From assembly GCF_003226895.2 (NCBI RefSeq), contig NZ_PNJG02000001.1, forward strand, positions 1 to 64,000: a stretch of DNA of 64,000 nt, written 5' to 3'. The translations under genes and the position numbers were made by a program. This DNA is from Kocuria tytonis. GTDB taxonomy: Bacteria; Actinomycetota; Actinomycetes; Actinomycetales; Micrococcaceae. The notes beneath the pieces were generated by a model, which was given only the letters and a program-made list of their open reading frames with translations, was not told the DNA's origin and searched no databases. Below, piece after piece: positions 53,062 to 61,366 of the stretch (the first letter of the stretch is position 1; every line of letters begins with the position of its first letter).

Positions 53062-53867
53062 CGGGCGCCGTCCGGGGTGCCGGGCCCAGCGGGCAGGAAG
53101 GCCTCCCCGCGGGACAGCCGGGCCACGGCGTCGCGGGACTCGCCCTCGATCACGGGGGCGTCGTGGTCCAAGGTGGCCACGTGGTAGCTGTCGGGCAGGG
53201 CCACGATCCGGACGGGACCCGAGCTGCGCCGCGCCACCAGGTCCGCCGAGGACCCCGAGACCACGTGGTCCTCGTCCGAGCGGAACACCACGGTGGGGGC
53301 GGTGACCGCGGGGAGCATCCGCACGGTGCGGTGCATGAGCAGGTTGAGCTGCGCCACGGCGGCCAGGGGCGTGCGGTCGTACGCGGACTCCAGGGCGTCG
53401 GGCCGCTTAACGTCGCTGCCGATGCCCTGCAGGGTCGGCACCGCCCGGGAGAGCACGTGGCTGAACCGTGCCATCCTGTTGACCAGGGCCAGCGCGGGGT
53501 TCACGAGCAGCACCCCGGCCACGTCCCGGCGGGCGGCCGTGTGCAGCGCGAGCGCTCCGCCCATGGACAGCCCGCACACCACCACGTGCTCGTGGTGGGC
53601 GCGTAGCCGCCAGAACTCCTCGTCCACGGCGTCCCGCCATGCCTGCCACGGCTGGGCGGCGAGATCCTGCCACTGCGTCCCGTGACCGGGCAGCAGCGGG
53701 ACGGACACCCCGGGGTGCGCCCCGGAGTCGTCCGCGGCGGTGTGGACGGCGCGCGCCCAGTCCTGGACGGAGGCGGTGGTGGACGTGAAGCCGTGGAGCA
53801 CCAGGACGCCCACCGAGGACCCTCCCGGAAGGTGCAGGGGCCCGTGCTGTTGCTGATCCGTTGCCAT
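53058..53867 (-). CDS. alpha/beta-hydrolase, carboxylesterase/monoacylglycerol lipase type
   Basis: A 269-residue cytosolic hydrolase. The oxyanion region is VLVLHGFTSTTASVQDWARA, the nucleophile elbow is VVVCGLSMGGALALHTAA, the acidic residue is in VVFRSDEDHVVSGSSAD, and the His is in LPDSYHVATLDHD. This matches the Est/bMGL group of carboxylesterases. The ATG at 53867 lies 6 bases after a CACAAT box and has no ribosome site, so the message may be leaderless. It is followed by a coupled small membrane protein and then fadD, an arrangement consistent with lipid turnover. Confidence 0.88.
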   Translation of the reverse strand: MATDQQQHGPLHLPGGSSVGVLVLHGFTSTTASVQDWARAVHTAADDSGAHPGVSVPLLPGHGTQWQDLAAQPWQAWRDAVDEEFWRLRAHHEHVVVCGLSMGGALALHTAARRDVAGVLLVNPALALVNRMARFSHVLSRAVPTLQGIGSDVKRPDALESAYDRTPLAAVAQLNLLMHRTVRMLPAVTAPTVVFRSDEDHVVSGSSADLVARRSSGPVRIVALPDSYHVATLDHDAPVIEGESRDAVARLSRGEAFLPAGPGTPDGAR

Positions 53868-53873
53868 GGCGCC

Positions 53874-53879
53874 ATTGTG
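53874..53879 (-). promoter_or_regulatory. esterase -10 box, leaderless candidate
   Basis: On the reverse strand CACAAT is followed by 6 bases and then ATG 53867. Confidence 0.4.
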
Positions 53880-54015
53880 CCAGTCACCTGTGCCGATCAC
53901 CGCGCAGCCCGTGAGAGAATCGCCCGGGGAACCGCCCGGCCGGGGCGTGCCCCCGCCGGCACGGAGCACGTCACCGTGGTCGGAGCACTCCGCAGCGACG
54001 AAAGGGTTCCCGCCC

Positions 54016-54870
54016 ATGGTGTACATGTTCCTCCGGAACTACGTGGTGGCCCCGGTGGTCAACCTGGTGTGCCGCCCCACGGTGATCGGCCTCGAGCACG
54101 TGCCCGCCCACGGCCCGGCCATCCTGGCGAGCAACCACCTCTCCGTGCCGGACTCCATCTTCATGCCGGTGGCCGTGCCCCGGCAGGTCTACTTCCTGGC
54201 CAAGTCCGAGTACTTCCACACCCCTGGGATCCGCGGGCGGATCGTCGCGACGTTCTTCCGGGCCATCAACCAGATCCCCATGGACCGCCGCGGCGGCCGG
54301 GCCAGTGCCGCCGCGCTCAGCGCCGGCGGGCAGGCGCTCGCGGAGGGCAAGCTCGTGGGGATCTACCCCGAGGGAACGCGCTCACCGGACGGACGGCTCT
54401 ACCGGGGCAAGATCGGTGTGGCCCGCCTGGCACTGGAGACCGGTGCCCCGGTGATCCCCGTGGCGATGATCGGCACGGACAAGATGCAGCCCCTCGGCTC
54501 CCGGTTCCCGGACCCGCGCCGCGCGCGGATCACCACCGTCTTCGGGGAGCCCATGGACTTCTCGCACCTGACGTCCCGGCACGGGGACCACCCGACCATG
54601 CGTCGCGTCACGGACGAGATCATGGCGGCCATCGCGGAGCTCTCCGGCCAGGAGACCGCGGACGTCTACGCCGCGGACCACAAGCGGCGGCTCGCGGAGG
54701 AGAAGTCCGCGTCCTTCAGGGCCCAGGCCCGCGACGTCGCCCAGGCCACGCGGGACAGGGGCCGCGCCATGACCGACGCCGTGTCCCAGCAGGCCGGCGA
54801 GCTGGGCGCGAAGCTGCAGGGACGCCCCCGCGGTGGAACGGACGAGCGCGGCCCCGGGGGTACGGCCTAG
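54016..54870 (+). CDS. plsC: 1-acyl-glycerol-3-phosphate acyltransferase family protein
   Basis: A 284-residue PlsC-type acyltransferase in phospholipid synthesis. The HX4D motif is SNHLSVPDSIFMPVAVPRQV, the substrate-binding block is LVGIYPEGTRSPDGRLYRGK, and GAPVIPVAMIGTD follows. The N-terminal hydrophobic helix (MFLRNYVVAPVVNLVC) would anchor it to the membrane. The C-terminal 60 residues are helical and charged, an extension beyond the core. ATG 54016 has AAAGGG upstream; ATG 54025 is an alternative. Its stop codon TAG is the first three bases of the aroF -10 box. Confidence 0.9.
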   Translation: MVYMFLRNYVVAPVVNLVCRPTVIGLEHVPAHGPAILASNHLSVPDSIFMPVAVPRQVYFLAKSEYFHTPGIRGRIVATFFRAINQIPMDRRGGRASAAALSAGGQALAEGKLVGIYPEGTRSPDGRLYRGKIGVARLALETGAPVIPVAMIGTDKMQPLGSRFPDPRRARITTVFGEPMDFSHLTSRHGDHPTMRRVTDEIMAAIAELSGQETADVYAADHKRRLAEEKSASFRAQARDVAQATRDRGRAMTDAVSQQAGELGAKLQGRPRGGTDERGPGGTA

Positions 54871-54873
54871 ACT
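54868..54873 (+). promoter_or_regulatory. DAHP synthase -10 box, leaderless candidate
   Basis: TAGACT, whose TAG is the plsC stop codon, is followed by 6 bases and then ATG 54880. No ribosome site is present. Confidence 0.5.
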
Positions 54874-54879
54874 GGTTCA

Positions 54880-56274
54880 ATGAGCTCCGAGACCCTGCCC
54901 GAACAGTTCCGATCCGTGATGTCCCCGTCCCCCAGTACTACCGCCCACCCCGGGCTGGACGAGTGGCGGGACCGCAGCATAGGGCAGCACCCGCAGTGGG
55001 CGGAGCACCCGGACTTCGCGGGCGTGATCCAGGAGCTCAACGCGGTGCCCCCGCTGGTCTTCGCCGGGGAGGTGGACACGCTGCGGGAGCGCCTCGCCAA
55101 GGTGGCCAACGGCGAGGCCTTCTTCCTGCAGGGCGGTGACTGCGCCGAGACCTTCGCCGGCGCCACCGCGGACAAGATCTCCGGCCGCGTGCGCACCCTG
55201 CTGCAGATGGCCGTGGTGCTCACGTACGGCGCGTCCCTGCCCGTGGTGAAGATGGGCCGCATGGCGGGACAGTTCTCCAAGCCGCGCTCCTCCAACGAGG
55301 AGACCCGGGACGGCGTCACGCTGCCGTCCTTCCGCGGCGAGATGGTCAACGGCTTCGACTTCACGGCGGAGTCCCGCGGCCACGACCCGAAGCGCATGCT
55401 CCGCGGCTACCACACCTCCGCCTCCACGCTGAACCTGATCCGTGCGTTCACCCAGGGTGGTTTCGCTGATCTGCGCCGCGTGCACGCCTGGAACATGGGA
55501 TTCGCCGCCAACCCGGCCTACGCCCGCTACGAGTCCATGGCGCGCGAGATCGACCACGCCGTGAAGTTCATGGCCGCGTGCGGCTCGGACTTCGACGCCC
55601 TGCGCACCACCGAGTTCTTCGCGGGTCACGAGGCGCTGCTGCTCGACTACGAGCGCGCCCTGACCCGCATCGACTCGCGCACCAACCTGCCGTACGGCAC
55701 GTCCGCGCACTTCCTGTGGATCGGGGAGCGCACCCGCGACCTCGACGGCGCCCACGTGGACCTGCTCTCCAGGCTGCGCAACCCCATCGGCGTGAAGCTC
55801 GGTCCCGGCACCACCGGCGAGGACGCCCTGCGCCTCATCGACGCCCTGGACCCCGAGCGCGAACCCGGGCGCCTGACGTTCATCACCCGCATGGGCGCCG
55901 CGAACATCCGGGAGAAGCTGCCGCCGGTCATCAGGGCCGTGGAGGAGTCCGGCGCCAAGCCCGTGTGGGTCACCGATCCCATGCACGGCAACACGGTGTC
56001 GCTGCCCTCCGGGTACAAGACCCGCAGGTTCGAGGACGTGGTGGACGAGGTCCGCGGGTTCTTCGAGGTGCACCGTGAGCTGGGCACGTTCCCCGGCGGC
56101 ATCCACGTGGAGATGACCGGCGACGACGTCGCCGAGTGCCTCGGGGGCTCCGACCCCGTGGCCGAGTCCTCGTTCGCGGAGCGCTACGAGACCCTGTGCG
56201 ATCCCCGTCTGAACCACATGCAGTCGCTCGAGATCGCGTTCCTGGTGGCGGAGTACCTCTCCGCTCAGCACTGA
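54880..56274 (+). CDS. aroG: 3-deoxy-7-phosphoheptulonate synthase, class II
   Basis: It makes DAHP from PEP and erythrose 4-phosphate, the first step to aromatic amino acids. The class II (plant-type) enzyme is recognised from FLQGGDCAETFAGATADKIS, PVVKMGRMAGQFSKPRSSN, NPIGVKLGPGTTGEDALRLI, WVTDPMHGNTVSLPSGYKTR and FPGGIHVEMTGDDVAECLGG. Length is normal (464 aa). The allosteric N-terminal and inserted helices typical of the mycobacterial enzyme appear present. It ends 1 base from the convergent kinase gene, with no hairpin between. Named aroG after the mycobacterial homologue; it is neither AroG nor AroF of enterobacteria. Confidence 0.95.
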   Translation: MSSETLPEQFRSVMSPSPSTTAHPGLDEWRDRSIGQHPQWAEHPDFAGVIQELNAVPPLVFAGEVDTLRERLAKVANGEAFFLQGGDCAETFAGATADKISGRVRTLLQMAVVLTYGASLPVVKMGRMAGQFSKPRSSNEETRDGVTLPSFRGEMVNGFDFTAESRGHDPKRMLRGYHTSASTLNLIRAFTQGGFADLRRVHAWNMGFAANPAYARYESMAREIDHAVKFMAACGSDFDALRTTEFFAGHEALLLDYERALTRIDSRTNLPYGTSAHFLWIGERTRDLDGAHVDLLSRLRNPIGVKLGPGTTGEDALRLIDALDPEREPGRLTFITRMGAANIREKLPPVIRAVEESGAKPVWVTDPMHGNTVSLPSGYKTRRFEDVVDEVRGFFEVHRELGTFPGGIHVEMTGDDVAECLGGSDPVAESSFAERYETLCDPRLNHMQSLEIAFLVAEYLSAQH

Positions 56275-56275
56275 G

Positions 56276-58243
56276 TCAGATCACCGTGAGGACCACGGTG
56301 GTGCCCTCCTCGCGCTGGCGCACCACGCGGTTCAGGTGCGCCCCCACGGGGGTCTCCACGCGCACCGTGTAGCCCTGCTGCTCGAGGTCCGTCCGTGCGG
56401 CATCCGCGTCCTGGCCCACGACGTTCGGGGGCGGTCCCTGGGGCGTGGCCGCCGCCACGGTCAGGTCCACCCGTGTCCCCTCGTCCACGGCGGTGCCCGC
56501 CGCCGGGGACTGGGAGAGCACGGTGCCCTCCGGGCGGGTGGAGTACTCGCCGGTCACGGCCCCCACGTCCAGCCCGGAGTCGACGACGGCGCTCCGGGCG
56601 TCGTCCGCGGAGCGCCCCGTGAGTGCGGGGACGTCCACGCGGGCGGGGCCCGAGGACACCACCAGGTTGACCTGTTCGATGCCCCGCACGGTGGCGGATT
56701 CCGCGGGATCCGTGGCGAGCACCGTGCCCTCGGGGGCGTCCCGGCTCGTGGTGGTGCGCACCCCCACGTTGCCGATACCCGCCGCGTGCAGGGCGCGTTC
56801 CGCGGTGGCCGTGTCCTGACCCGCCACGGCGGGCACCGTGGCGGATGCGGCCCCGGGCGCGGAACCGAGCCACCACCCGAGGAAGCCCGCGACCGTCAGC
56901 AGGAGCGCGAAGACCACCACCGCGATCGCCACGTGCAGCGGCCGCGGCTGCGGGTTCAGCCGCACCCGCGGAGTCCCGGGCGCACGGCGCGCGGTGGAAC
57001 CCACCTGCGCGGTGGCAATGGTCCCGGTGGCGTCGGCGTCCCACGCGGGGAGGATGGGGGTGCCGGCCGGCGTCCCACGGCCCGTCCGGGACGGTGCCGC
57101 GCGCACGTCCGCGGCGGCGCTGACCGTGGTGGCGGTCCGAGGATGCGCGGTGCCCAGGGCCTCCGTGGCCGGCTCGTCCGGGGTGTCTCTCCGCCGGTCC
57201 GGGCACCCGAGGGCCTCGGTGGGCGCCTCGTCCCACTCGTGCGGGGAGGTTCCCCGCGGGCCCATCGCTCTGGTGGGTGTCTCCTCGCGGGGGTCGACCC
57301 CTCCGTCCCCAATGCGTCCCGCACCGGTCAGGACCTCCGTGGGAGCCGCCGTGCGGTTCCCTGTGGCGGCTCCCCGCAGCGACGGCGGATCGAGCTGCTC
57401 CGGCAGCGAACGCCGGATCGCGAGGGCCAGATCCAGGAGGGCGGCGGCGTCGGCGGGGCGGTGGGAGGCGTCCCGGGAGGTGGCCCGCAGCACGAACTCG
57501 TCCAGGGCGGCCGGGATGCCCGCGGCGATCCCGCTCGGCGCGGGGACGTCCCTGCTCACGTGGGCGGTGGCCACCTGCAGCGCGGTGCCCGTGTAGGGGC
57601 GGGAGCCGGTGAGCATCTCGTAGGCCATGATGCCCACCGCGTACACGTCGCTGCGCTGGTCCACGGGACCGTCGCCCACGAGCTCGGGCGCGGCGTAGCC
57701 CACGGTCCCCAGGACGGTGGTGCTCGCCGTGTGGTCGTCCACGGCCCGCGTGAGGCCGAAGTCCGCGACCTTGACCTGCTCGTCCGAGGTGAGCAGCACG
57801 TTCTCCGGCTTCACGTCCCGGTGCACCAGGCCGATCCGGTGGGCCTGCGCCAGTCCCCGCAGCACGGGGATCAGCAGGTCCAGGGCCCGGTGGGGGTCCA
57901 TGGGGGCCTCACGGGCGATCACGTCGCGCAGGGTGGGGCCGTCCACGTACTCCAGCACGAGGTACAGCACGCCGTCCGCGGTGCGGCCCTGGTCCAGCAC
58001 GGACACCACGTTGGGGTGGTGCAGCCGCGCCGCGGACTTCGCCTCGCGCTGCGCCCGGGCCACGAAGGAAGGATCGTCCGCGAAGTGCGGGTGCATGATC
58101 TTCAGCGCCACGGGGCGTTCCAGGCGCTCGTCGAGCCCCTCGTAGACCGCGGCCGTGCCCCCGCGCGCGATCCTGCGCCGCACCAGGTACCGGTGCTCGA
58201 GGAGTGTTCCCACGCGGTGGTCGTTCATGCTGCTACTGGGCAA
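56276..58243 (-). CDS. pknL: Ser/Thr protein kinase with PASTA repeats, PknL position
   Basis: A 655-residue membrane receptor kinase. Kinase domain (residues 15-280): IARGGTAAVYEGLDERLERP, catalytic Lys in VALKIM, HRDVKPENVLL, DFGLTRA and GTVGYAAPELVGDG. A Thr/Pro-rich juxtamembrane region with repeated TEALG elements follows, then one membrane helix (VAIAVVVFALLLTVAGFLGW) and three extracellular PASTA-type repeats that probably sense peptidoglycan. The synteny with aroG and the Rv2175c-like gene marks it as PknL; mycobacterial PknL lacks PASTA repeats, so this form is fuller. TTG 58243 has AGGAAC upstream; ATG 58228 is possible. It overlaps the upstream LysM gene. Confidence 0.9.
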   Translation of the reverse strand: MPSSSMNDHRVGTLLEHRYLVRRRIARGGTAAVYEGLDERLERPVALKIMHPHFADDPSFVARAQREAKSAARLHHPNVVSVLDQGRTADGVLYLVLEYVDGPTLRDVIAREAPMDPHRALDLLIPVLRGLAQAHRIGLVHRDVKPENVLLTSDEQVKVADFGLTRAVDDHTASTTVLGTVGYAAPELVGDGPVDQRSDVYAVGIMAYEMLTGSRPYTGTALQVATAHVSRDVPAPSGIAAGIPAALDEFVLRATSRDASHRPADAAALLDLALAIRRSLPEQLDPPSLRGAATGNRTAAPTEVLTGAGRIGDGGVDPREETPTRAMGPRGTSPHEWDEAPTEALGCPDRRRDTPDEPATEALGTAHPRTATTVSAAADVRAAPSRTGRGTPAGTPILPAWDADATGTIATAQVGSTARRAPGTPRVRLNPQPRPLHVAIAVVVFALLLTVAGFLGWWLGSAPGAASATVPAVAGQDTATAERALHAAGIGNVGVRTTTSRDAPEGTVLATDPAESATVRGIEQVNLVVSSGPARVDVPALTGRSADDARSAVVDSGLDVGAVTGEYSTRPEGTVLSQSPAAGTAVDEGTRVDLTVAAATPQGPPPNVVGQDADAARTDLEQQGYTVRVETPVGAHLNRVVRQREEGTTVVLTVI

Positions 58244-59474
58244 ATTCTCGTTCCTGTGCGCTCACGGCCCTGACGTACGCCTTGGTGTCGGAATACATAC
58301 CGTAGGTCTTCACGCCGTGCAGACCCTGGTAGTAGGCGCCGATCCCCACGGCCTTGGAGGGTGCCCTGTCCTGCAGCTCCCGGATGATGGCCACCCCCGC
58401 GGTGATGTTGTCCTGCGGGTCCAGCAGGTCCAGGTCCCGGCCCACCATGGCCGAGGCCCACCGTCCGGCGGACGGGATCACCTGCATTGTGCCCACGGCG
58501 TCCGCGGGGGAGACCGCGTCGTGGTGGAACCCGGATTCCTGGGACGCGTGCGCCAGCGCGAGAGCCGGATCCACACCCATGCTGCGCGCGGTGGCGGCCA
58601 CCAGTTCCCGGATCTCGGCGGGGGAGGGCACGTCCTGTCGCCGCAGCTGCGCGTGGTGCGCGTTCGCCGAGGCCACGACCTCCCGCGGGTACTCGCGCCC
58701 GGCGAAGGCCCGGCCCACGGCGGGGCGGGCCCCGGGCGGTGTCCCGTCGGGCCCCGGCGTCCCGGACGCGTCCGCCGGTGCCGCCCCGGCAGGTGCGGAC
58801 CGGTGCGGTGGACCCGCGGGAGTCGACGACGCGGCGTCCCCCTGCCGCTCGGCGCCCGCCGGCAGCACGAGGACGCGGCCCGGGCGCAGCAGGGCACCGG
58901 GGGAGAGGTGGTTGGCGGACATCAGCTCCGCGACGCTCACGCCGTGGCGCCGGGACAGCTCCCACAGGGTGTCCCCGGGGGCCACGCTGTGGTGCCCGGC
59001 CACCGGGGCGGCGTCCCGGGTCCGCACGGGGCGGGCCGCGGCGCCGTCAGCGGCCGAGCCGTGCCGAGCGGTCCCGCCGGAGGACCCGGACCGCTGGGTC
59101 ACGGGGTGGGCCGGCTCGGAGGTGGCGGCCGCGGCGTCGTGCGCGGGGGCCGCCGCGGAACCGGGCAGGGCCAGGCGCTGCCCGGGACGGATCATGCCGT
59201 GGGCGGGGATGTCGTTGGCCGTCATCAGTGCCTGCACGCTCACACCGTGCGCGGTGGCCAGGGACCACACCGAGTCCCCCGGGGCCACCGTGACGTGCCC
59301 CGCGTGCTGCTGCTGGGTCACGTGGACGGTCTGGGGCGTCACCGGAGTGGCCTGCGCGGCGTCCGCGGAGCCCAGCGCCGTGAGCGCGGCGAGCGCGGCC
59401 GCGGAGCCCTGGGCGGCCCGGCGGGACCACGCGCTGCGGGGGGACGGGCGGCCCTGGTGCGGGTCAACCGGCAT
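58233..59474 (-). CDS. secreted LysM lytic transglycosylase
   Basis: A 413-residue exported wall hydrolase. A signal region (hydrophobic AAALAALTALGSADAAQA, after a basic start) is followed by two LysM domains: VTVAPGDSVWSLATAHGVSV and HSVAPGDTLWELSRRHGVSV. A Pro/Ala/Gly linker leads to an SLT domain with the catalytic Glu in ALAHASQESGFHHDAVSPAD, then AVGTMQVIPSAG and NITAGVAIIREL. It cleaves glycan strands. ATG 59474 is the first that gives a signal peptide. The end of the gene overlaps the kinase start by 11 bases, so wall cleavage and wall-sensing kinase are co-expressed. Confidence 0.9.
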   Translation of the reverse strand: MPVDPHQGRPSPRSAWSRRAAQGSAAALAALTALGSADAAQATPVTPQTVHVTQQQHAGHVTVAPGDSVWSLATAHGVSVQALMTANDIPAHGMIRPGQRLALPGSAAAPAHDAAAATSEPAHPVTQRSGSSGGTARHGSAADGAAARPVRTRDAAPVAGHHSVAPGDTLWELSRRHGVSVAELMSANHLSPGALLRPGRVLVLPAGAERQGDAASSTPAGPPHRSAPAGAAPADASGTPGPDGTPPGARPAVGRAFAGREYPREVVASANAHHAQLRRQDVPSPAEIRELVAATARSMGVDPALALAHASQESGFHHDAVSPADAVGTMQVIPSAGRWASAMVGRDLDLLDPQDNITAGVAIIRELQDRAPSKAVGIGAYYQGLHGVKTYGMYSDTKAYVRAVSAQEREFAQ

Positions 59475-59619
59475 GTTCGTGACACCTGTCTCGAGATGGG
59501 GGAAACGGGGAGGACCGCGGGGCACCCTCGGGCGCCGCACGGTGTCCCCAGATTACCCGACCCCCGGTGGGCGGACCGGTTCCGTGAGTTGTCCGGGCAG
59601 CCGTGGCACAGTAGTGCCC

Positions 59620-60006
59620 GTGAACTACACAACCGATCTGACGCCCCAGGAATTCGCAGAGCTCGACTCACTCGTGGGTGAGTGGACCCACCTCCCGGAC
59701 ATCGCGGAGGCCATGGGCATCCAGGTCACCCGGGTGCACCGCCTCATGGACGACGGCTCGCTGCTCGAGGTGCGCCGTCCCGAGGACCGGGTGCGCGTGG
59801 TTCCCGCCGCGTTCATGGACGGCGAGCACCCCGTGGAGTCCCTCAAGGGCACGGTGGCCGTGCTGCGCGACGCGGCGTTCACGGACGCCCAGGCCATCCG
59901 GTGGCTGTTCACCGAGGACGAGTCCCTGCCGGGGCACCCCATCGACGCGCTGCGCCGCGGTCAGAAGACCGAGGTGCGACGCCGCGCCCAGGCCCTCGGC
60001 TGGTGA
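59620..60006 (+). CDS. small HTH protein, Rv2175c-like (probable PknL substrate)
   Basis: A 128-residue DNA-binding protein. The HTH region (WTHLPDIAEAMGIQVTRVHR, then LMDDGSLLEVRRPEDRVRVV) is followed by the characteristic end, AVLRDAAFTDAQAIRWLFTE, DALRRGQKTEVRRRAQALGW. In Mycobacterium the matching protein is phosphorylated by PknL at an N-terminal Thr. Here the first residues, NYTTDLTPQE, offer three Thr. GTG 59620 (GTG 59614 possible) is used. It is divergent from the LysM-pknL pair and convergent with idsA. Confidence 0.85.
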   Translation: MNYTTDLTPQEFAELDSLVGEWTHLPDIAEAMGIQVTRVHRLMDDGSLLEVRRPEDRVRVVPAAFMDGEHPVESLKGTVAVLRDAAFTDAQAIRWLFTEDESLPGHPIDALRRGQKTEVRRRAQALGW

Positions 60007-60052
60007 CCGCGGGGCCCTGACCCGGGGCCACCCGAAACACTCGCCCGGGCGG

Positions 60053-61171
60053 CTACCTCGCCCGGCGGACCGCGGCGTCCGCGAGGGCACGCAGACCGGC
60101 CCGCGCCACGTCGGACGCGGGCAGTGCCGCGAGCTGCTCGTCGCTGGTGTGCACGAGGGAGTCGATGAGCTCCTCCGAGCGGTCGAGGGCGCCGCTGTCG
60201 CGGATGAGGTCCCTGGCCCTGTCCACCTCCTCCGGCGAGAGGTCTGCGCGGCCGAGCACGGACTCGAGCCACTGCATCTGCCGCGGTGAGCTGGTGGCGG
60301 CACAGAGCGCGATCAGGGCGGTGCGCTTGCCCTCCCGGATGTCGTCCCCGGCGGGTTTGCCCGTGGTGGCGGGGTCCCCGAAGACGCCCAGGACGTCGTC
60401 GCGCAGCTGGAACGCCTCGCCCAGGGGGAGCGCGAACGCGGAGCAGCGTTCGAGGAACGCGCCGTCGGCACCGGCGAGCGCGGCCCCGATCGCCACGGGA
60501 TGCTCCACCGAGTACTTGGCGGACTTGAACCGCAGCACCGTCATGGCGCGTTCCAGCTGCTCCCGGGGATCCTCCGGAGGGGGCGCCACCTCCGCGTGGA
60601 CGTCCAGGTACTGCCCGGCCATGACCTCGGTGCGCATCGTGGAGAAGATGTCCCGCGCGGTGCGCGCGGCCTCCGCCGGGACCGCACCGGCGGCGTCGGC
60701 GAAGAGCTGCTCCGCGAAGGAGAGGCTCATGTCCCCGGTGAGGACGGCGGCACTGACACCGAAGTGCTCGGGGTCCGCGGCCCACCCGGACCCGCGGTGC
60801 ACGGCCTCGAAGACGCGGTGCACGCTGGGCCGCCCGCGGCGGGTGTCCGAACGGTCCAGGATGTCGTCGTGGATCAGCGCCGCGGTCTGGAACAGCTCCA
60901 GCGACGCCGCGGCGGCCACGACCACGCCGGAGTCCGCGCCGCCCCCGGCGGCCCGCCAGCCCCAGTGGCACAGCCTGGCACGCAGGCGCTTGCCGCCCTC
61001 CGTGAGGTCCTCGATCGCGGTGACCAGGCGCGTGGCGTGCGGCGAGATGGCGCCCACCCGCTCCCGTTCCACCCCGAAGAACTGGGCGATCCGGGCGTCC
61101 AGGCGCTCGGCGAAGTCTCGGTCCTGGGTCGCGGCGCTCGCGGCGGCCGGCGAGTTGTGGGAAGGGGTCAT
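60053..61171 (-). CDS. idsA: polyprenyl diphosphate synthase (geranylgeranyl type)
   Basis: A 372-residue trans-isoprenyl diphosphate synthase that builds allylic chains for carotenoid, menaquinone or other isoprenoid products. The first Asp-rich motif is LIHDDILDRSDTRRG, the second is LRDDVLGVFGDPATTGKPAG; GGKRLRARL and FKSAKYSVEHPVAIG are present. The position after the Rv2175c-like gene matches idsA2 (Rv2173). Chain length is not certain; the residues before the first motif (LELFQTAALIHDD) with Phe and no bulky Tyr suggest a medium product. The ATG follows CCAGGA at short spacing. Confidence 0.9.
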   Translation of the reverse strand: MTPSHNSPAAASAATQDRDFAERLDARIAQFFGVERERVGAISPHATRLVTAIEDLTEGGKRLRARLCHWGWRAAGGGADSGVVVAAAASLELFQTAALIHDDILDRSDTRRGRPSVHRVFEAVHRGSGWAADPEHFGVSAAVLTGDMSLSFAEQLFADAAGAVPAEAARTARDIFSTMRTEVMAGQYLDVHAEVAPPPEDPREQLERAMTVLRFKSAKYSVEHPVAIGAALAGADGAFLERCSAFALPLGEAFQLRDDVLGVFGDPATTGKPAGDDIREGKRTALIALCAATSSPRQMQWLESVLGRADLSPEEVDRARDLIRDSGALDRSEELIDSLVHTSDEQLAALPASDVARAGLRALADAAVRRAR

Positions 61172-61366
61172 TCCTGGGCACCTCTGCTGTCGTGCTGGGA
61201 GGTCCGCCGGGTCCCGGAGCGGCGGACGTCCGGCCGGTTCCCCGTGCGGCGGGGCGCATCGGGCGGGACGCGACCAGCCTAGCCCGCAGGGCGCCGCGGG
61301 CCCGGCTCCGCGTGTCGGTGTCCCCGCCTACGCTGGGGTGCAGGACGACAGGGGAGGGGCGAGCAC

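Noticed and set aside
59589-59620. A strong promoter for the Rv2175c-like gene (TTGTCC with TAGTGC)
   Set aside because: The -10 match is poor and the alternative CACAGT box has wrong spacing to the -35, so I do not list it as a feature.
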